From: Paramoeba atlantica
Taxonomy: Eukaryota > Discosea
DNA length: 64,000 bases
Reading direction: 5' to 3'
NCBI GenBank assembly: GCA_977017575.1
Contig: CDRNVI010000029.1
Span: 682,001 to 746,000, forward strand
Both the position numbers and the translations under genes were made by a program. The notes beneath the pieces were generated by a model. The model was not told the DNA's origin. It was given only the letters and a program-made list of their open reading frames with translations, and ran no database searches. This document shows positions 48,375-58,462 of this stretch, one piece after another. Position 1 is the stretch's first letter, and every line of letters starts with the position of its first letter.

Positions 48375-48789
48375 TATTACACGCTTTCTATGGGTTGCTT
48401 CTTATTGTAAGGTCACCTCGTGGAATATGTCTAAACGAACGGCATTATTCGTTGTGTTTGGAGAAAGAATACGTTCTTAATCGAAAAGGCTTTTTCATCG
48501 ATAAGATTAATTATTTATTGAAATCTCATATTCGGTTCATACGCGCATGTTTATAGTAGAAATCGCATCATGCTCTATAGTTCGAAAATTCACTTTCCTA
48601 AGTCCACAACCTCGGTCTCCCCACTCCCCATTTTATTCTTACCTTTCCTTTTGTCGAAATCAGCTGTCTAAATCAGGTAAATTGTCGATTTAGTACGTAG
48701 AGCTGGTCATAAATCGAGAGAATAACTCTATGAGACGAATTGTAGACTATAATTTCTATGTTTAGCATACAAATTATTGGGAATTTTAA
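48375..48789. other. Intergenic, nothing recognised
   Basis: AT-rich spacer ending at the 8-bp duplication that flanks the hAT derivative. Confidence 0.35.
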
Positions 48790-49393
48790 CAGGGGTCCGA
48801 ATAACTATTAAACTTTATTATAGGTACTTTAAAGTAACTATATTTATTTTCCCTACCTTTATCTACCTTTATTTTTTTTGTCAATGATTTACGCTGTAAT
48901 CGTACTATTTTTGTGAAAATTTTCAATGCCTAGACGCTCGGATAGCAACCCAGAAAGTCGCGCTGAATTTGTTGAGTCTCACTATAAGGAGGTGGAGGCC
49001 GGAAAGCGGGTATATGAATGTCAACTCTGCAATGCACCGGACAAGCGGAATTTTTTTTGCGAAAAAGGTATTCGCACGTCATACCCTTCTGCCCTGAGCC
49101 ATATAGAAAAGATTCATGAAAAAACTTTCGAAGCATGGCTGCAGGAGAAGCGAGCCAGAAAGCGCGAGACGGAAAATACTGTTGACAGCCTGATGTCAAG
49201 TCCAATAAAGCTTTCGAAGGTGTTCGAAAAGATGATCAAATGGAAGTGTGATCATGGAGTGTCAAACGCGGCCATTCAGGATCCACTTTTCAAATGGTTG
49301 AAAGGCGCCGATTTTTTTTGTACAACCCCGTTCACGAAAAAATATTATTTTTTCTACCTATATATAAACTATATAAAGTTATTCGGACCCCTG
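48790..49393 (+). mobile_element. hAT-type element, 604 bp, with 8-bp target duplication
   Basis: The terminal inverted repeats are caggggtccgaataact, 17 of 17 bases matching, and the arms continue with AT-rich likeness. The 8 bases aattttaa stand directly before (48782-48789) and after (49394-49401). CAGGG ends plus an 8-bp duplication are the hAT hallmark. Inside is only the N-terminal, BED-finger part of a transposase, so it is non-autonomous. Confidence 0.85.
48926..49393 (+). CDS. BED zinc finger fragment of a hAT transposase
   Basis: The frame starts MPRRSDSNPESRAEFVESHY and has a BED-like finger, YECQLCNAPDKRNFFCEKG with H-x4-H in LSHIEKIHEKTFEAWL. It then has IKWKCDHGVSNAAIQDPLF, which resembles the segment after the BED domain in hAT transposases. 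The catalytic core is absent. The frame runs on past the element end by chance. If expressed it could bind the element's ends as a repressor-like fragment; that is inference. Confidence 0.55.
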
Positions 49394-49449
49394 AATTTTA
49401 AAGTTATCAGTACGGAATCTTTTTCCCATTCATGGTATGCACTTTTCAT

Positions 49450-50710
49450 TCATGGTATGCCCTTTTCCAAACGCTTCTTAAAAGATGCGTGCAAACGTCT
49501 CGCTAGATCCTTGGCCTCTGCTGAGAGAAGGTCATTTTCTACTACACGCTTAATTTCATCAGCCGTTCGTGGGCAGCTTTTGTTTTTCACTTCCCTGGCA
49601 CTACTCCATAAGTCCTCAATTGGATTCAAGTATGGTGAATCTGCAGGCCATTTCAGCAATGTTTCGCCGTTTGTTAATTTCATGTTTCGAAGGTCGGGGC
49701 AAACCTCATGAATACTAGTGTGATGTTCCCACCATTGTTGCATCTTTATGCTCGTATGGCCAGGCGCTCCATCATCCATATACAGTGGTCGTCACTATTC
49801 TCAGAATCCGGAATTGAACATTGACAGGATTTTTTCATTCTCATTCTCATTTTCGCAACCATTCTCATTTTCGCGTTGATTTTGCCGTTGAACGTTGACA
49901 AGAAATAGAAAATAAGTACAAAAAATCGGAATAAAGTCATACTGGGAGAGCGGTGGCTATTATAAAAATTTGAAAAACTGGGTAGGAAACAAGAAGTATG
50001 GGTCCGCACGCAACCCCGACGAAGGAACTCAATTTCCGACAATGTCGAATTCCTTGCTGGATTCAAAAGACGTTGAAGACTTCATTTGAGTGAGTGACTC
50101 AGAATCTGAAGTTGCGGAGGGAGAAGCCGAAGTAGCAGGCATTTTAAACTTACAAATTAAAGTTCTGATTCTAATTTTCGGAAAGAAAGTACAAGTACAG
50201 TACCGTCCTGTCCATAAATACTACGGTGAAAGATCATTATTATTTTGTTTGAAGGAACTCTTCATTATTGATTGCTTTTTCCCATTATGACCCTGTCGTA
50301 GTCGACAACGGCCTCAAAAAAATGCTAAATTCTTTTAAAAACAAATTCTTTTAAAAACAAATTCTTTTAAAAACTATAATGCCTAGACGCTGAGATTTCG
50401 ATCCAGAGACCTCAAAACAAGTACGTCTCCCCTCCGGCAAGGTCATCACCCCCACCACTGCCGTAGCTGAATTTTTGTGCGGATCCCTCTTTTTAGAGGC
50501 CTAGATTGGCACAACAGGGTCCCTCTTGATCCATTCTCATTCTCATTTTCAAGGCCCTTTTTGAGTTGAACTTTGACACGATAATTTGTCATTTTTCAGA
50601 GGGCCATTCTCATTTTCGTGACTCTCAGATTGGTGACGACCACTGTACACGTATGTGGCGCTCTTGTGATTCAAACGGTGAGGCACTTGGGGTCCACTAT
50701 TTCTTTACGG
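49450..50710 (-). mobile_element. Tc1/mariner transposase remnant, interrupted by a MITE
   Basis: Minus-strand reading at 49450-49779 gives MDDGAPGHTS, then GETLLKWPADSPYLNPIEDL, the second-Asp and final-Asp/Glu blocks of a Tc1/mariner DDE_3 transposase. Upstream coding resumes after an 863-bp MITE: with one TA copy counted, the frame reads RLNHKSATYVYMDDGAPGHT across the insertion site. Beyond about 50700 no family match is visible, so the N-terminal part is lost or unrecognisable. Confidence 0.7.
49783..50645. mobile_element. 863-bp TA-flanked MITE inside the Tc1/mariner remnant
   Basis: The ends are cagtggtcgtcac on the left and its inverse on the right, with the following bases also pairing (ctcagaatc against ctgagagtc). 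TA stands on both sides (49781-49782, 50646-50647). Near each end is a cattctcattttcg repeat in direct orientation. Inside, a short open stretch starting MPRR at 50381 shares aatgcctagacgct with the hAT fragment's start. There is no complete gene. Confidence 0.75.
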
Positions 50711-51833
50711 TAAAGATAAAGCTCTCCTCATGCAGCTGAAAGGTTTGGATCAATGAGGCTTAATTTACTACATTTGAATTGATCATTAAGTCATTGGAAC
50801 TTATTTTTGGCCCATTCGATTTCTATTTTCTTTCTCTTAGTCTTGTGTTCCGAATCCTCCGAAGTGATGTGGTGTGCATTCATAGTGGCGCGTGGCTGCA
50901 CCGTGTGTTAGGGAGGATGGGTTTTATCGATATTGCAGTGACATAAAGGGAAAAAAAGAGAATAACTAAGGAATGCAATTAGGTGAACCTTAAACTCGGA
51001 CGTGATAATTTGGGCATATAATTTGGGAATATAAAAATTTATATTATAAATACACGGACACTGTTTTCCTTCCTACAACTGGTAAAAGTGTACGTGTGGC
51101 TTAGACGAGGAATTTTGATATTCTATGATTTCTTCTTTGAAGGGATGACCTCATTGCCCCCTCCACGGAATATCCAGAATAATAATCCAGAATAATAAGA
51201 ACATAATAAATGAACGCGAAAAAAGTATTTCTATAGTTCAACACTGAGAAAAAAAACCAGTCAAAAATATCTCAGATACGAGGAAGAAATACAAAACGGA
51301 GCTCTGGACATGCGAATAATAAAACACATACATTACTTTGATAGAATTTTAATAGAACTGTATAATCTTTATCAAAACACAGTAATATACCGGTCTAAAC
51401 TTAATTGCGCCCAAAATTAACTTAACCCAAAGGCAGATTTTGGGCTCAATTAAGTTTGGGCGTAATAAACGTTATGTTCGACAAATTGTTTTCTAAATCC
51501 TTTGAAAAAGAATTTTCCAATTTTTATGGATAACTTTACGAATTCCGAAGGTAGTGCTTGAGGTTTCAAGACGAAACACTATCTGAAAGTGAAGAAGAGA
51601 TTGATGTCCAGACGCTACTTACCGTCACCCCCCCCCTCACTTGTCCTCCTAGGTGACATATCCTCTTTTTACAATCGATGAAAGGATATGTCACTTAGTA
51701 CCAAGACATAAAGTTCTTAAATAATGTTTTTGTGCTGAATGTATTTTGTTCTCAATAGTATTGACAACACACGTTTAAGTCAGTAAATAGCCAAAATATT
51801 CACGTTTCTTAAATTTTCAGCCTTCTAATCAAC
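50711..51833. other. AT-rich spacer with a short foldback
   Basis: A foldback at about 51390-51470 has arms aaacttaattgcgcccaaaa and the inverse of attttgggctcaattaagtt. A gtgacatatcctttt word is inverted around 51650-51695 (aggtgacatatcctc and aaaggatatgtcac). No gene seen. A ttttcag ends at 51820. Confidence 0.45.
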
Positions 51834-53039
51834 ATGTTACTTATCAAGAAACCGAATCACAAACCTTTTAATGCAAATCAAGTACTGGTTTCGCTTCGCT
51901 CGCATGGGGAAGGTATTGCTGTAATGCCTCACATGGAAGACGTCCCCACGAGTGTAATAAATGAAACCCAGGTTGTGGTGGCTAGCACTGAAACATCGCG
52001 AAAATCAAGAGTCGAATTAACCATTCAACAGAAATTGAATGTGTGTGCCGCCATTGACAATGGTAAGATGCAACACCTCATTGCGAAGGAATACAAACTG
52101 GATGTCGGTACCGTACGAAAGCTGTTCAAAAAGAAGCAATTATGGAAGCAACTCGTCCGGTTGGGGTACGGACGAAATTACCAATATCATCCACCAACGA
52201 AGAATCGAGAATTATACGAGCAAAGAGCAGAAACTGTACAAATACTGAGAGAGGTCGTAGTGGGTGTGACGAAAATCATGATGTTCAATTTTTTCAATGA
52301 AATCTCACAGCATTTTCGTGAATTGACAGATAAAGGCCAAGAATACTTCTGGCTGCAATTTTTCAAATGGGCGAACATTTCTTTGCGACGGGTTAACGGA
52401 TGCACACAAGTGCTTGCCGCGGACGCCGATCTCCGTGTGAGTGAGTGGAAGGACATGTTGTCCCTGATGAATCTCGATCACGGAGGGTACAGTGTTGTAA
52501 TCACCGGAGATGAAACGCCAGTTGTATGGGAACCTGTTTCCACGGCAGCTTACGAATTTCGGGGCGCAAAGCGCGTAAAAATACGCACCACAGGAAAAGA
52601 GCGAAGTATAACTACTGGTTGGTTGAGTTCCCGCTCTGTTCGAGGATCAGGGAACGTGTGGTCACACACCGTGAATCCGATACATTTAATTTGGAGCGCA
52701 CATTCCCAAAAAAGAGCCATTTCTCAACAAACCGAGAGTGCGAGCAGGAAATACGGTTGTACAAGTACCACAACAAAATCTGGTTGGATGAATGGTGAAG
52801 CCTTCCTGTTGTGGGCAAAGCACGAGCTTTGCGACAAAAATAAGTACCCGCCACGCAAGACACTTCTTGTGGTAGACTTATTCGCCGCGCACACAACTCC
52901 AGAATTACTTGAAGAACTTAAAAGCACGCAAATTGACATTCTTTTTATACCTGGGGGTTGCAGTCCGCTAATACAATTGATGAATACGAGTGTAAACAAA
53001 GAGTTTAAAAGGAACTATACGAAGAAGTTTGCTTACTGA
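51834..53039 (+). mobile_element. pogo-like transposase gene
   Basis: 401 codons. A helix-turn-helix lies at about 60-105 (LTIQQKLNVCAAIDNGKMQH, LIAKEYKLDVGTVRKLFKKK), as in CENP-B/pogo proteins. The DDE_1 core has VVITGDETPVVWEP (first Asp), FRGAKRVKIRTTGKERS, then LLVVDLFAAHTTPELLEEL (second Asp) and LFIPGGCSPLIQLMNTSVNK (third catalytic region, with Asn where pogo has Asp). Between KERS and SGWMNGEA the sequence does not fit the family well and may be in a shifted frame. The stop at 53037 is followed in the same frame by about 50 more family-like codons. Probably inactive. It starts 14 nt after a ttttcag. Confidence 0.7.
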
Positions 53040-53728
53040 CGGGGAGCTCGGTCCTTTAAAGCTCTTGAGGCACCGACACGAGTCAAAATTACGCGTTTTG
53101 CTGTTGAAAGCTTGAGTGAGGTCAATATGAATGCCTTAAAATGTGAATTCCTTCAAAAAATCGAGCGCAGGGAAGTGGTAGAGTATGCCGCGGCGATAAT
53201 TTTCCACCCCCCCCCCTGGGGGTACCCCCCTGGTACGCGCAGGAGGGGTCCGACAAGGTCAAAATTTCCGAAATTTTTGGGGCAACCAAAAGAATTTTTT
53301 TTTGACCCAAAAAATCCAATCTTTCTTCAATCCAATCTTTCTTCAATTCAATCCTTCTTTAATCCAATTCTTCTTCAATCCAATCCTTTTTCACTTCAAC
53401 CCTTTTCAATCCAATTCTTCTTCAATCCAACCCTTTTTCAGTCCAACCCTTTTCAATCCAACCCTTTTCAATCCAACCCTTTTCAATCCAACCCTTTTCA
53501 ATCCAACCCTTTTCAATCCAACCCTTTTCAATCCAACCCTTTTCAATCCAACCCTTTTCAATCCAGCCCTTTTCAATCCAGGCCTTTTCAATCCAACCCT
53601 TTTCAATCCAGCCCTTTTCAATCCATCCCTTTTCAATCGAATCTTTCTTCAATACAATCTTTCTTCAATTCAACCCTTTCCAATCCCTTTCTTCTACTCC
53701 TCTACCTCTCCCCCCTTTCCTCTCCCCC
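53040..53728. repeat. Spacer with a 15-bp minisatellite before CCT4
   Basis: From about 53320 to 53665 the DNA is built of ttcttcaatccaat and then about 15 copies of cccttttcaatccaa (15 bp), with a few variants. The last 60 nt before the CCT4 start are almost pure C/T. The repeat is open in several frames but has no codon-level constraint and is probably an untranslated leader or promoter-side minisatellite. Confidence 0.75.
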
Positions 53729-55357
53729 ATGTCTACCCCCACCCCCACCAACGAAACCAAACACGAAAAAGAAAAACAATCCGACGTGCGTCTCCACAAC
53801 ATCGCCGCGGCCAAGGCCCTCGCGGACTGTGTCCGCACCTCCCTCGGCCCCCGCGGGATGGACAAAATGGTCCTCGAGGGCAAGGGCGGGGTGGTGGTCA
53901 GCAACGACGGCGCGACGCTTCTGAAGAAACTCGATCTCGCCCACCCGTGTGCGAAAATGCTCGTCGAGCTCAGCCAGGCCCAGGACGTGGAGGCCGGGGA
54001 CGGCACCACCTCGGTGGTGGTGCTCTGCGGGTCACTGCTGCGCGCGTGTGAGGACTTGCTGCGGAAGGGGATTCACCCGACCACGATTACGGAGGCGTTC
54101 CAGGAATGTGCCGGGGAGGCCGCGCAGCGGTTGCGTGAGAAATGTGCGATTGCGGTGGATATGGAGGGGGAGGGCGGGGTGGAGGGGGGCGCGCTGACGG
54201 ATGCCGCGGTCACGAGTTTGAGTTCGAAGGTGGTCGCGCATAGTAGTGCGAGGTTGGCTCCTATGGCGGTGCAGGCCGCGCTGGCGGTGCGGAAACCGAC
54301 GGGGGAGGTGGATTTGCGGGATATTCGAACCGTCGCGGCGCTTGGAGGGGTTGTGGAGGACTCGGAACTGCTCTCGGATGGGATGATTTTTAAGCAAAAA
54401 GCCTCGACGAGTGCGGGTGGGCCGACGAGGGTGACAGAGGCCCGAATTGCGTTGCTGCAGTGTCATTTGAGTCCGCCAAAAACGGATATGGAGAGTACGG
54501 TGTCGGTGTCGGACTACACCCAAATTGATCGTGCAATGAGGGAGGAGCGAAAGTACCTGGTGGAGATGTGTCGCAAAATCCAAACTTCCGGATGTAACGT
54601 CGTGTTGATCCAAAAATCTATTCTCCGCGACGCCGTTACCCCGCTCTCCCTGGATATTCTCGCCAAGATGAAGATCATGGTCATCAAAGACATTGAGCGC
54701 TCCGACGTGCCGTTTATTTGTAAATGTCTCGGTGTTCTGCCCACGAGTCACATCGACCACCTGAACCCGAAACATTTTGGTCACGCCGCTCTCGTTGCGC
54801 AGGAAACCTTTCCCGGGGGACGAGTGGTACGGGTATCGGGGGTAACATCACGAGCTGAGTCCAGCTCCTCTTCTTTCCCTTCTCCTCGAACGGCCTGTGT
54901 GTACCTTCGTGGGGGAAACCAAGTTATGGTAGAGGAAGTCGAGCGCAGTTTTCACGACGCGCTGTGTGTGGTACGTTCGATTGCAAAGAAGAACGCCCTG
55001 GTCGTGGGCGGTGCGGCTGCGGAGACGGAGGTCGCCTTGGGTCTGAGTGAGCGTGCCCAGCGGGTCGGTGGCATCACGGGGTACTGCATGAGGGCATACG
55101 CTGAGGCGTTTGAGATTATTCCCTACACGTTGGCGGAGAATGCGGGACTGAACCCGATTGAAATTGTTACCGCACTTCGGCGCGCGCATAAAGAGGGAAA
55201 GGTGCACTACGGGATCAATGTCCGAAAAGGCGCAATTACGGATATGAAGGAGGAGAAAGTGGTGCAGCCCTTATTGGTTACACTCTCAGCGATTCGTCTT
55301 GCTACGGAGTGTGTTTGCATGATTTTGAAAATTGATGACGTTCTCCTGACTCGATAA
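53729..55357 (+). CDS. CCT4: CCT4, T-complex chaperonin delta subunit
   Basis: A subunit of the cytosolic ring chaperonin TRiC/CCT that folds actin, tubulin and other proteins. 542 residues, normal for the family. RLHNIAAAKALADCVRTSLG, PRGMDKMVLEGKGGVVVSND, and GATLLKKLDLAHPCAKMLVE match the equatorial domain. AQDVEAGDGTTSVVVL is the ATP site. The delta-type apical part has CHLSPPKTDMESTVSVSDYT and GCNVVLIQKSILRDAVTPLS. It ends YGINVRKGAITDMKEEKVVQ and ATECVCMILKIDDVLLTR. ATG at 53729 follows a pyrimidine tract. Composition is C-rich at the start, G-rich at 54080-54480. Confidence 0.95.
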   Translation: MSTPTPTNETKHEKEKQSDVRLHNIAAAKALADCVRTSLGPRGMDKMVLEGKGGVVVSNDGATLLKKLDLAHPCAKMLVELSQAQDVEAGDGTTSVVVLCGSLLRACEDLLRKGIHPTTITEAFQECAGEAAQRLREKCAIAVDMEGEGGVEGGALTDAAVTSLSSKVVAHSSARLAPMAVQAALAVRKPTGEVDLRDIRTVAALGGVVEDSELLSDGMIFKQKASTSAGGPTRVTEARIALLQCHLSPPKTDMESTVSVSDYTQIDRAMREERKYLVEMCRKIQTSGCNVVLIQKSILRDAVTPLSLDILAKMKIMVIKDIERSDVPFICKCLGVLPTSHIDHLNPKHFGHAALVAQETFPGGRVVRVSGVTSRAESSSSSFPSPRTACVYLRGGNQVMVEEVERSFHDALCVVRSIAKKNALVVGGAAAETEVALGLSERAQRVGGITGYCMRAYAEAFEIIPYTLAENAGLNPIEIVTALRRAHKEGKVHYGINVRKGAITDMKEEKVVQPLLVTLSAIRLATECVCMILKIDDVLLTR

Positions 55358-55696
55358 CTCTTCCGTTGATAGCGCTCTTCTGACTCGGTGAAGAAAAGTT
55401 GATAAATTAATGTGGGGGTTTCTTTGAGGAAACTTAACTGTAGGAAAAATACTACGGTCAAGATATTTGAATTTAAGGTCATTGTTTTTACACTTTTTCT
55501 GTGCTTCGTTATATTTGCAATATACGTTATATTTAATAACATATCTGGTATTTTTTGACAACTGTCCACATCACAATCCATCGAAGGAATTTCATCATGA
55601 ATGTTGATGGCAATATAATCCTGTTATCGATTAAAATTTAATATCTTTCCAAGCATTTCTTCCCCTCTTTCCCTCTCTCTCCCCATTCTCCTTGGC
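55358..55696. other. Intergenic with pyrimidine leader
   Basis: AT-rich, then about 50 nt of C/T-rich sequence (55645-55693) directly before the next start. Nothing else recognised. Confidence 0.4.
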
Positions 55697-56452
55697 ATGA
55701 CACGTACCTCCCTCCGACACAGTACCCCCTCCACCTGGAGACGGGACTCCGTTCCCGCCCTCCCCGATTCCACTGTATCCCCCCTCCCCATCATTGCCCC
55801 CTCTCTGTTGGCCAGTGATTTCGGTTCCCTCGCACTCGAGGCCGGCCGTATCCTGGATTCCGGAGCAGACTGGCTGCACATTGACGTCATGGATGGGCAT
55901 TTTACCCAAAACCTTGCCTTTGGTCTCCCCGTGATCCAATCTTTGCGAACGCACACCGATGCCTTCTTTGACTGCCATCTCATGGTGGAGTACCCTGAGC
56001 GGTGGGTGGAGAAATTCGCATCGGCCGGGGCCTCGCAGTTTACGTTTCACATGGAGGCTGCGAGTGAGGTGACCCCGGCAGCGCTGATTGCACAAATTGA
56101 GAAAGCCAAGATGCTCCCGTCGGTCGCGATTAAGCCGTTTACCTCGATGGAGAGGTTGGAGGGTGTGTTGGATAAGGTGCATATGGTCCTGGTGATGACC
56201 GTGGAGCCGGGATGGGGAGGACAGGCATTTATTCCCGAGGCATTGAAGACGGTGGCTGCAATTCGGAAACGATACCCTGGGCTAAATATTCAAGTCGATG
56301 GGGGGATCAATTTGGACACGTTGGTGGCTGCGGCGCAGGCCGGGGCGAATGTGATTGTTGCCGGCACGGCGTTGTTTAAGCTTCCCTCCCATGCAGCCAA
56401 GGTAGAAACGATTCGAAAGATGAAAGAAATTGTGTCGCAGAACATGAAATGA
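55697..56452 (+). CDS. RPE: Ribulose-phosphate 3-epimerase
   Basis: Interconverts ribulose 5-phosphate and xylulose 5-phosphate in the pentose phosphate pathway (and Calvin cycle in plastids). A TIM barrel of 251 residues. IIAPSLLASDFGSLALEA, WLHIDVMDGHFTQNLAFG, FFDCHLMVEYPERWV, MTVEPGWGGQAFIPEALKT, and IQVDGGINLDTLVAAAQAGA carry the metal and phosphate-binding residues (His, two Asp). The first 32 residues (MTRTSLRHSTPSTWRRDS) are an extension rich in Arg, Ser and Thr with no acid residue before the first Asp, so an organelle-targeting peptide is possible. Composition is C-rich to about 55900 and G-rich at 56050-56350. Confidence 0.95.
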   Translation: MTRTSLRHSTPSTWRRDSVPALPDSTVSPLPIIAPSLLASDFGSLALEAGRILDSGADWLHIDVMDGHFTQNLAFGLPVIQSLRTHTDAFFDCHLMVEYPERWVEKFASAGASQFTFHMEAASEVTPAALIAQIEKAKMLPSVAIKPFTSMERLEGVLDKVHMVLVMTVEPGWGGQAFIPEALKTVAAIRKRYPGLNIQVDGGINLDTLVAAAQAGANVIVAGTALFKLPSHAAKVETIRKMKEIVSQNMK

Positions 56453-56894
56453 GGGTTGCTAGCACGTGCGGGATGACCTGTACAACAGATCTGAAAATCT
56501 ACAAAATAATAACAATGCACAAATTTCTTTCCTAGTGAGACTTTGGGCGTTAACTTTTGGTGAAAAAGTTATAAATGGGCAATGACATTCCACATGGGAT
56601 ACACTTTCGAAGATGCGGCGGGCCTGCGATGAAGGCGGTGCGATCTTCTTACACTCTAGCGAACTTCTCTGTCATGTTGTGTAAATTTACTTCAGAACAT
56701 AGGCAACGTGGGAGAGAGATTCTCCGCTCGTCCTACTTTAGTCCTACTTTACTGACATGTTCCTCTTAGAGATGTGTACTCTAACCTAGTAAATAACCTA
56801 TCAAATATGAGCATGTGGCTATGCATAATAATTGTGCAGAATCACTTTCAGTACACTCCGTGTTTTATTCTGAATTTTTCTCCGTTTTACAAAC
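56453..56894. other. Intergenic, nothing recognised
   Basis: Spacer of 0.44 kb. An actttcag ends at 56851, 44 nt before the next start codon. A duplicated tcctactttag/tcctacttta word lies at 56730-56750. Confidence 0.35.
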
Positions 56895-57914
56895 ATGGAA
56901 GAAACTGTGGCTCAAAAGCTACTCCGTCAAGTCGAGTTCTACTTCTCCGATGTCAATCTCACCCGCGACGCATTCTTCAAGGAACGCATTGCGGAGAATC
57001 GATTTGGATACGTACCGCTTTCTGTGATCCTGAAATGTAAAAAGATCGCCGAACACACACAGGAAATCAGCGTCCTTGCCGATGCTTTAAAGGACAGTAC
57101 CGAGCTTGCGGTGAACGAGGCAAAGGACGCAGTGAAGCGCGTGAATCCCATGCCGGTGTCTCTTGATTTCACTCCACAGACCATTATTATTTTTCCTATT
57201 GTCGATGAGCTCACCCAGGAGAAAATTTCGGATGCCACGCAGCGACTGGTTCCTGAAGCAAAAATTGTGGCAGTGTGGCGAAAACAAAAACGAGATCCCA
57301 CCACTGCATTTCTGGTGAACATGGCAGAAGTTATACTTCAAGATGCCGAGACCGTCGAGGAGCTTTTAAAGAAAATTGAGGCAGGGGAGGAATTTCTCAC
57401 GCTCTCCTCTACGGAGGACAAAGAACCCGTGCCCACCCCCAAGGTGATGCGAAAGACAACGTTTGAAGAACTTAAGAGTAAGTTGGTCGGTGGTTTGCAG
57501 AAGAAAAAGAAGAGGGGCGTAGCACCGAGTGTTACAATAGACGATATTCGGGGATGTGTTTGTTTGCTCTCCGCTTCCATGCCGCTGGGTGCCATCCGGA
57601 CAATCAAAGCAAAGCTTTCTGATGAGCTGAAGGAAAAACTTGTTTATGTACACGTGCTGGAGGGGGTAAAGGATAAAATGTACATCGTTGCGGCAGATAA
57701 AGAAGCTTTACAACAAATGCAAAGCGTGTACTCGAAATGTACGATCCCTAAGGAGGGAGATGATGAAAAGGAAAGCCCAGAGACCTTAAAAGTATCTGTA
57801 GAGGATGATGAAAAGCTTTTAACTGAAATAGTCGAGGCCCTTGCTAAACGGTCGCAATATCTGAAAAAGAGTGGTTCTCAAGGTAAATATCAGCAAAAAC
57901 GAAAACGTCAGTAA
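56895..57914 (+). CDS. SSB: La RNA-binding protein
   Basis: Binds the 3' UUU-OH end of new RNA polymerase III transcripts such as tRNA precursors, protecting them in the nucleus. 339 residues. The La motif (about 5-85) reads KLLRQVEFYFSDVNLTRDAF, FKERIAENRFGYVPLSVILK. An RRM-like domain follows (about 100-185: TIIIFPIVDELTQEKISDAT, TAFLVNMAEVILQDAETVEE), with weak RNP motifs. A Lys-rich linker (LVGGLQKKKKRG) leads to a second alpha/beta domain (IRGCVCLLSASMPLGAIRTI, VYVHVLEGVKDKMYIVAADK), which may be the xRRM. The tail (QKRKRQ) is a likely nuclear signal. Confidence 0.88.
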   Translation: MEETVAQKLLRQVEFYFSDVNLTRDAFFKERIAENRFGYVPLSVILKCKKIAEHTQEISVLADALKDSTELAVNEAKDAVKRVNPMPVSLDFTPQTIIIFPIVDELTQEKISDATQRLVPEAKIVAVWRKQKRDPTTAFLVNMAEVILQDAETVEELLKKIEAGEEFLTLSSTEDKEPVPTPKVMRKTTFEELKSKLVGGLQKKKKRGVAPSVTIDDIRGCVCLLSASMPLGAIRTIKAKLSDELKEKLVYVHVLEGVKDKMYIVAADKEALQQMQSVYSKCTIPKEGDDEKESPETLKVSVEDDEKLLTEIVEALAKRSQYLKKSGSQGKYQQKRKRQ

Positions 57915-58243
57915 TGATCTAAATTATGTTATGATGCGTTCAGTTTTTCTTCTGAAACTGAAAATGTGTTAGATTTATTGCACGCCCCCAGCTGATTGAC
58001 CCTTTTGCAGCAAAAGACGTTCCTAACAAGTGCGCTAAAACGGAGCACTCAGAAACTTCAGTGGACAGCGTTGAAATTGTTTCGATAAGAAAAAAATACA
58101 AGACTTTCATACAAACGTAATATTGTATGAACTAGAGTTTTTTTTATGAATTGTTAATTTTTATTACAAGTAATTTTGGGCGTTGATCGAATGTATCACT
58201 ATCCTTAACAATCTACATTAGTTCTTTACGCTCTAGAATTCGA
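57915..58243. other. Intergenic, nothing recognised
   Basis: AT-rich, no repeat or RNA gene seen. Confidence 0.35.
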
Positions 58244-58462
58244 ATGGATACACGTTGCCAAATTGTTTTAGATTATTCTGAGTCGCGAACTTTTTTATTT
58301 CTATATTTTCTTTTTTTATAAAAAGGCTCGAACTGACTCACGATTTTTGCTGCGCGTCTACTCTTAACGTACCGCCAATTCCTGCGGCGTCGTCCGAAAG
58401 TTACAAAGTCTGGACCGCAAACGTCGACATCCCTTCTCAATGTCATTTTTTCACATGAACTT

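Noticed and set aside
53440-53640. CRISPR-like array
   Set aside because: The 15-bp units follow each other with no spacers, and the DNA is eukaryotic.
53406-53652. Minus-strand ORFs of GLKRVGLKR / IEKGWIEKGW repeats
   Set aside because: Reverse readings of the 15-bp minisatellite; 15 is divisible by three so all frames stay open.
53112-53924. Plus-strand ORF with FQSNP repeats running into CCT4
   Set aside because: The same minisatellite in another frame, overlapping the CCT4 start out of frame.
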